Positions 33,578-34,321 of a stretch of DNA of 34,321 nucleotides are shown one piece after another. Each line of letters begins with the position of its first letter. The stretch's first letter is position 1. The notes below the pieces were generated by a model, which worked only from the letters and a program-made list of their open reading frames with translations, was not told where the DNA came from and ran no database searches. The stretch is from Caulobacter sp. (lineage in GTDB: Bacteria > Pseudomonadota > Alphaproteobacteria > Caulobacterales > Caulobacteraceae), in NCBI GenBank assembly GCA_028291265.1, contig JAQGIK010000149.1, positions 1 to 34,321 of the forward strand, given 5' to 3'. Position numbers and translations under genes: made by a program.

Positions 33578-33667
33578 TGGCGGACAGGGTGGGATTCGAA
33601 CCCACGGTGGGCTCGCACCCACGGCGGTTTTCAAGACCGCTGCCTTAAACCGCTCGGCCACCTGTCC
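33578..33667 (-). tRNA. tRNA-Ser (anticodon UGA)
   Basis: The minus strand folds as a class II tRNA. The acceptor stem is GGACAGG (33661-33667) pairing with CCTGTCC (33582-33588), followed by discriminator G and an encoded CCA (33578-33580). A D-arm (GCCGAGCGGTTTAAGGC), an anticodon stem GCGGT/ACCGC with loop CTTGAAA giving anticodon UGA, a long variable arm and a TTCGAAT T-loop are visible. It decodes UCA. It is divergent from the RlpA-like gene. Confidence 0.96.
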
Positions 33668-33786
33668 GTAGGAGCGGGACCGGCGCTATAGCAGGGGCGA
33701 ATGCGGCAAAACAGCCATTTGCTTCGCGTTAACCGAAACGAAGACCACCCCTGCCATCCTTCGCCATGAACGAGCGGAGGGGCGCC

Positions 33787-34321
33787 ATGCGGCGCGGGAC
33801 CTGGAAGCGGGGCGGGGTAATTGCGCTGGCGCTGTTGGCGTCGGCCAGCCTGGCCGCCTGCGCCACGCCGCGGCTGTCGCCCCGCGTCGCCGACAACACC
33901 CCGACCACCAAGCCCGGCGGCCGCGTCCCCGGCACCATGCGGCCCTATCAGGTCGGCGGCGTCTGGTACCAGCCGCGCGAACAGCCCGGTTACAACGAGG
34001 TCGGCATCGCCAGCTGGTACGGCCAGCAGTTCCACAATCGCCAGACCGCCAACGGCGAGATGTTCGACATGTGGGTGGTCTCGGCCGCCCACAAGACCCT
34101 GCCGCTGCCCTGCATCGTCGAGGTGACCAACCTCGACAACGGCAAGAAGATCAAGGTGCGGGTCAACGACCGGGGCCCCTTCGTCGGCGGCCGGATCATC
34201 GACATGTCCCGGGCCGGCGCCGAGGCGCTTGGCTTCGCCGGCAAGGGCACGGCCAAGGTGCGGGTCCGTTACGTCGGCCCGGCTCCGGCGCGGGGCAAGG
34301 ACCGCACCCTGCAGTACGCCG
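33787..34321 (+). CDS. rlpA: RlpA-like septal lipoprotein, truncated by the window end
   Basis: The first 178 residues are present. A lipoprotein signal peptide (VIALALLASASLAAC) places the lipidated cysteine at C25. A double-psi beta-barrel (about 72-165) follows, with GIASWYGQQFHNRQTANGE and VRVNDRGPFVGGRIIDMSR; E91 and D128 sit at the positions of the catalytic pair of RlpA lytic transglycosylases, which act on denuded septal peptidoglycan. The start has GGAGG six bases upstream; an ATG seven codons earlier is in frame but less well spaced. The 3' end, with any SPOR domain, is beyond the window. Confidence 0.92.
   Translation, partial: MRRGTWKRGGVIALALLASASLAACATPRLSPRVADNTPTTKPGGRVPGTMRPYQVGGVWYQPREQPGYNEVGIASWYGQQFHNRQTANGEMFDMWVVSAAHKTLPLPCIVEVTNLDNGKKIKVRVNDRGPFVGGRIIDMSRAGAEALGFAGKGTAKVRVRYVGPAPARGKDRTLQYA

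Noticed and set aside
33323..33661. A 112-codon frame beginning MAERFKAAVLKTAVG inside the tRNA-Ser gene
   Set aside because: This is the well-known false protein produced by translating a tRNA-Ser gene, followed by non-coding sequence.
33578..33667. tRNA-Ser as an integration site for a mobile island
   Set aside because: No integrase gene, no direct repeat of the tRNA 3' end and no composition change were seen on either side within the window.

Overview
The window is about 34.3 kb of very GC-rich, densely packed bacterial DNA. Codon use, a GTTC-type LexA-like box, the DinB form, and the mix of an RTX/beta-helix giant protein with a type II secretion locus point to an alphaproteobacterium of the Caulobacterales (Caulobacter/Phenylobacterium/Brevundimonas type). 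This placement is an inference from gene content; there is no rRNA in the window to test it.

Layout. (1) 54-5874 is housekeeping and accessory metabolism: DNA polymerase IV with an N-terminal zinc-ribbon-like extension (dinB), a DUF1801 protein, a ROK-family sugar kinase divergent from an alpha-methylacyl-CoA racemase, a YihY/BrkB membrane protein, and a two-gene unit of a TusA-like sulfur carrier and an 85-residue membrane protein. (2) 5943-10285 holds an exported 1084-residue TolB-propeller/amidohydrolase fusion facing a LuxR-type HTH regulator. (3) 10286-16732 is a 500-bp intergenic region, then a 1961-residue acidic secreted protein made of alternating RTX, cadherin-like and right-handed beta-helix blocks with a 1.2-kb internal duplication, closed by a strong intrinsic terminator. 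(4) 16809-18116 is a small GNAT/flavin oxidoreductase pair. (5) 18161-28854 (minus strand) is a complete type II secretion operon gspC-D-E-F-G-H-I-J-K-L-M-N, ending in an uncharacterised signal-peptide protein. The prepilin peptidase gspO lies just upstream and is translationally coupled to a nitrobindin-like heme-binding beta-barrel gene. (6) 30444-33326 holds a DUF72 protein, a probable hotdog-fold protein and an alpha/beta hydrolase. (7) 33578-34321 holds tRNA-Ser(UGA) and the start of an RlpA-type lipoprotein that runs off the window.

How the parts fit. The type II genes overlap or abut throughout (mostly ATGA overlaps), so the secretion machine is probably made as one coupled polycistron. 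GspO would process the pseudopilins G, H, I, J and K encoded beside it. The giant RTX protein has no Sec signal and has a serralysin-type C-terminus, so it should leave by a type I exporter, which is not encoded here. The most unusual items are the RTX/beta-helix protein with its duplicated module and divergent LuxR regulator, the two non-canonical genes attached to the type II locus (nitrobindin-like and the 156-residue exported protein), and three palindromic or operator-like sites in intergenic DNA. No CRISPR array, insertion sequence, prophage or obvious defence system was seen.
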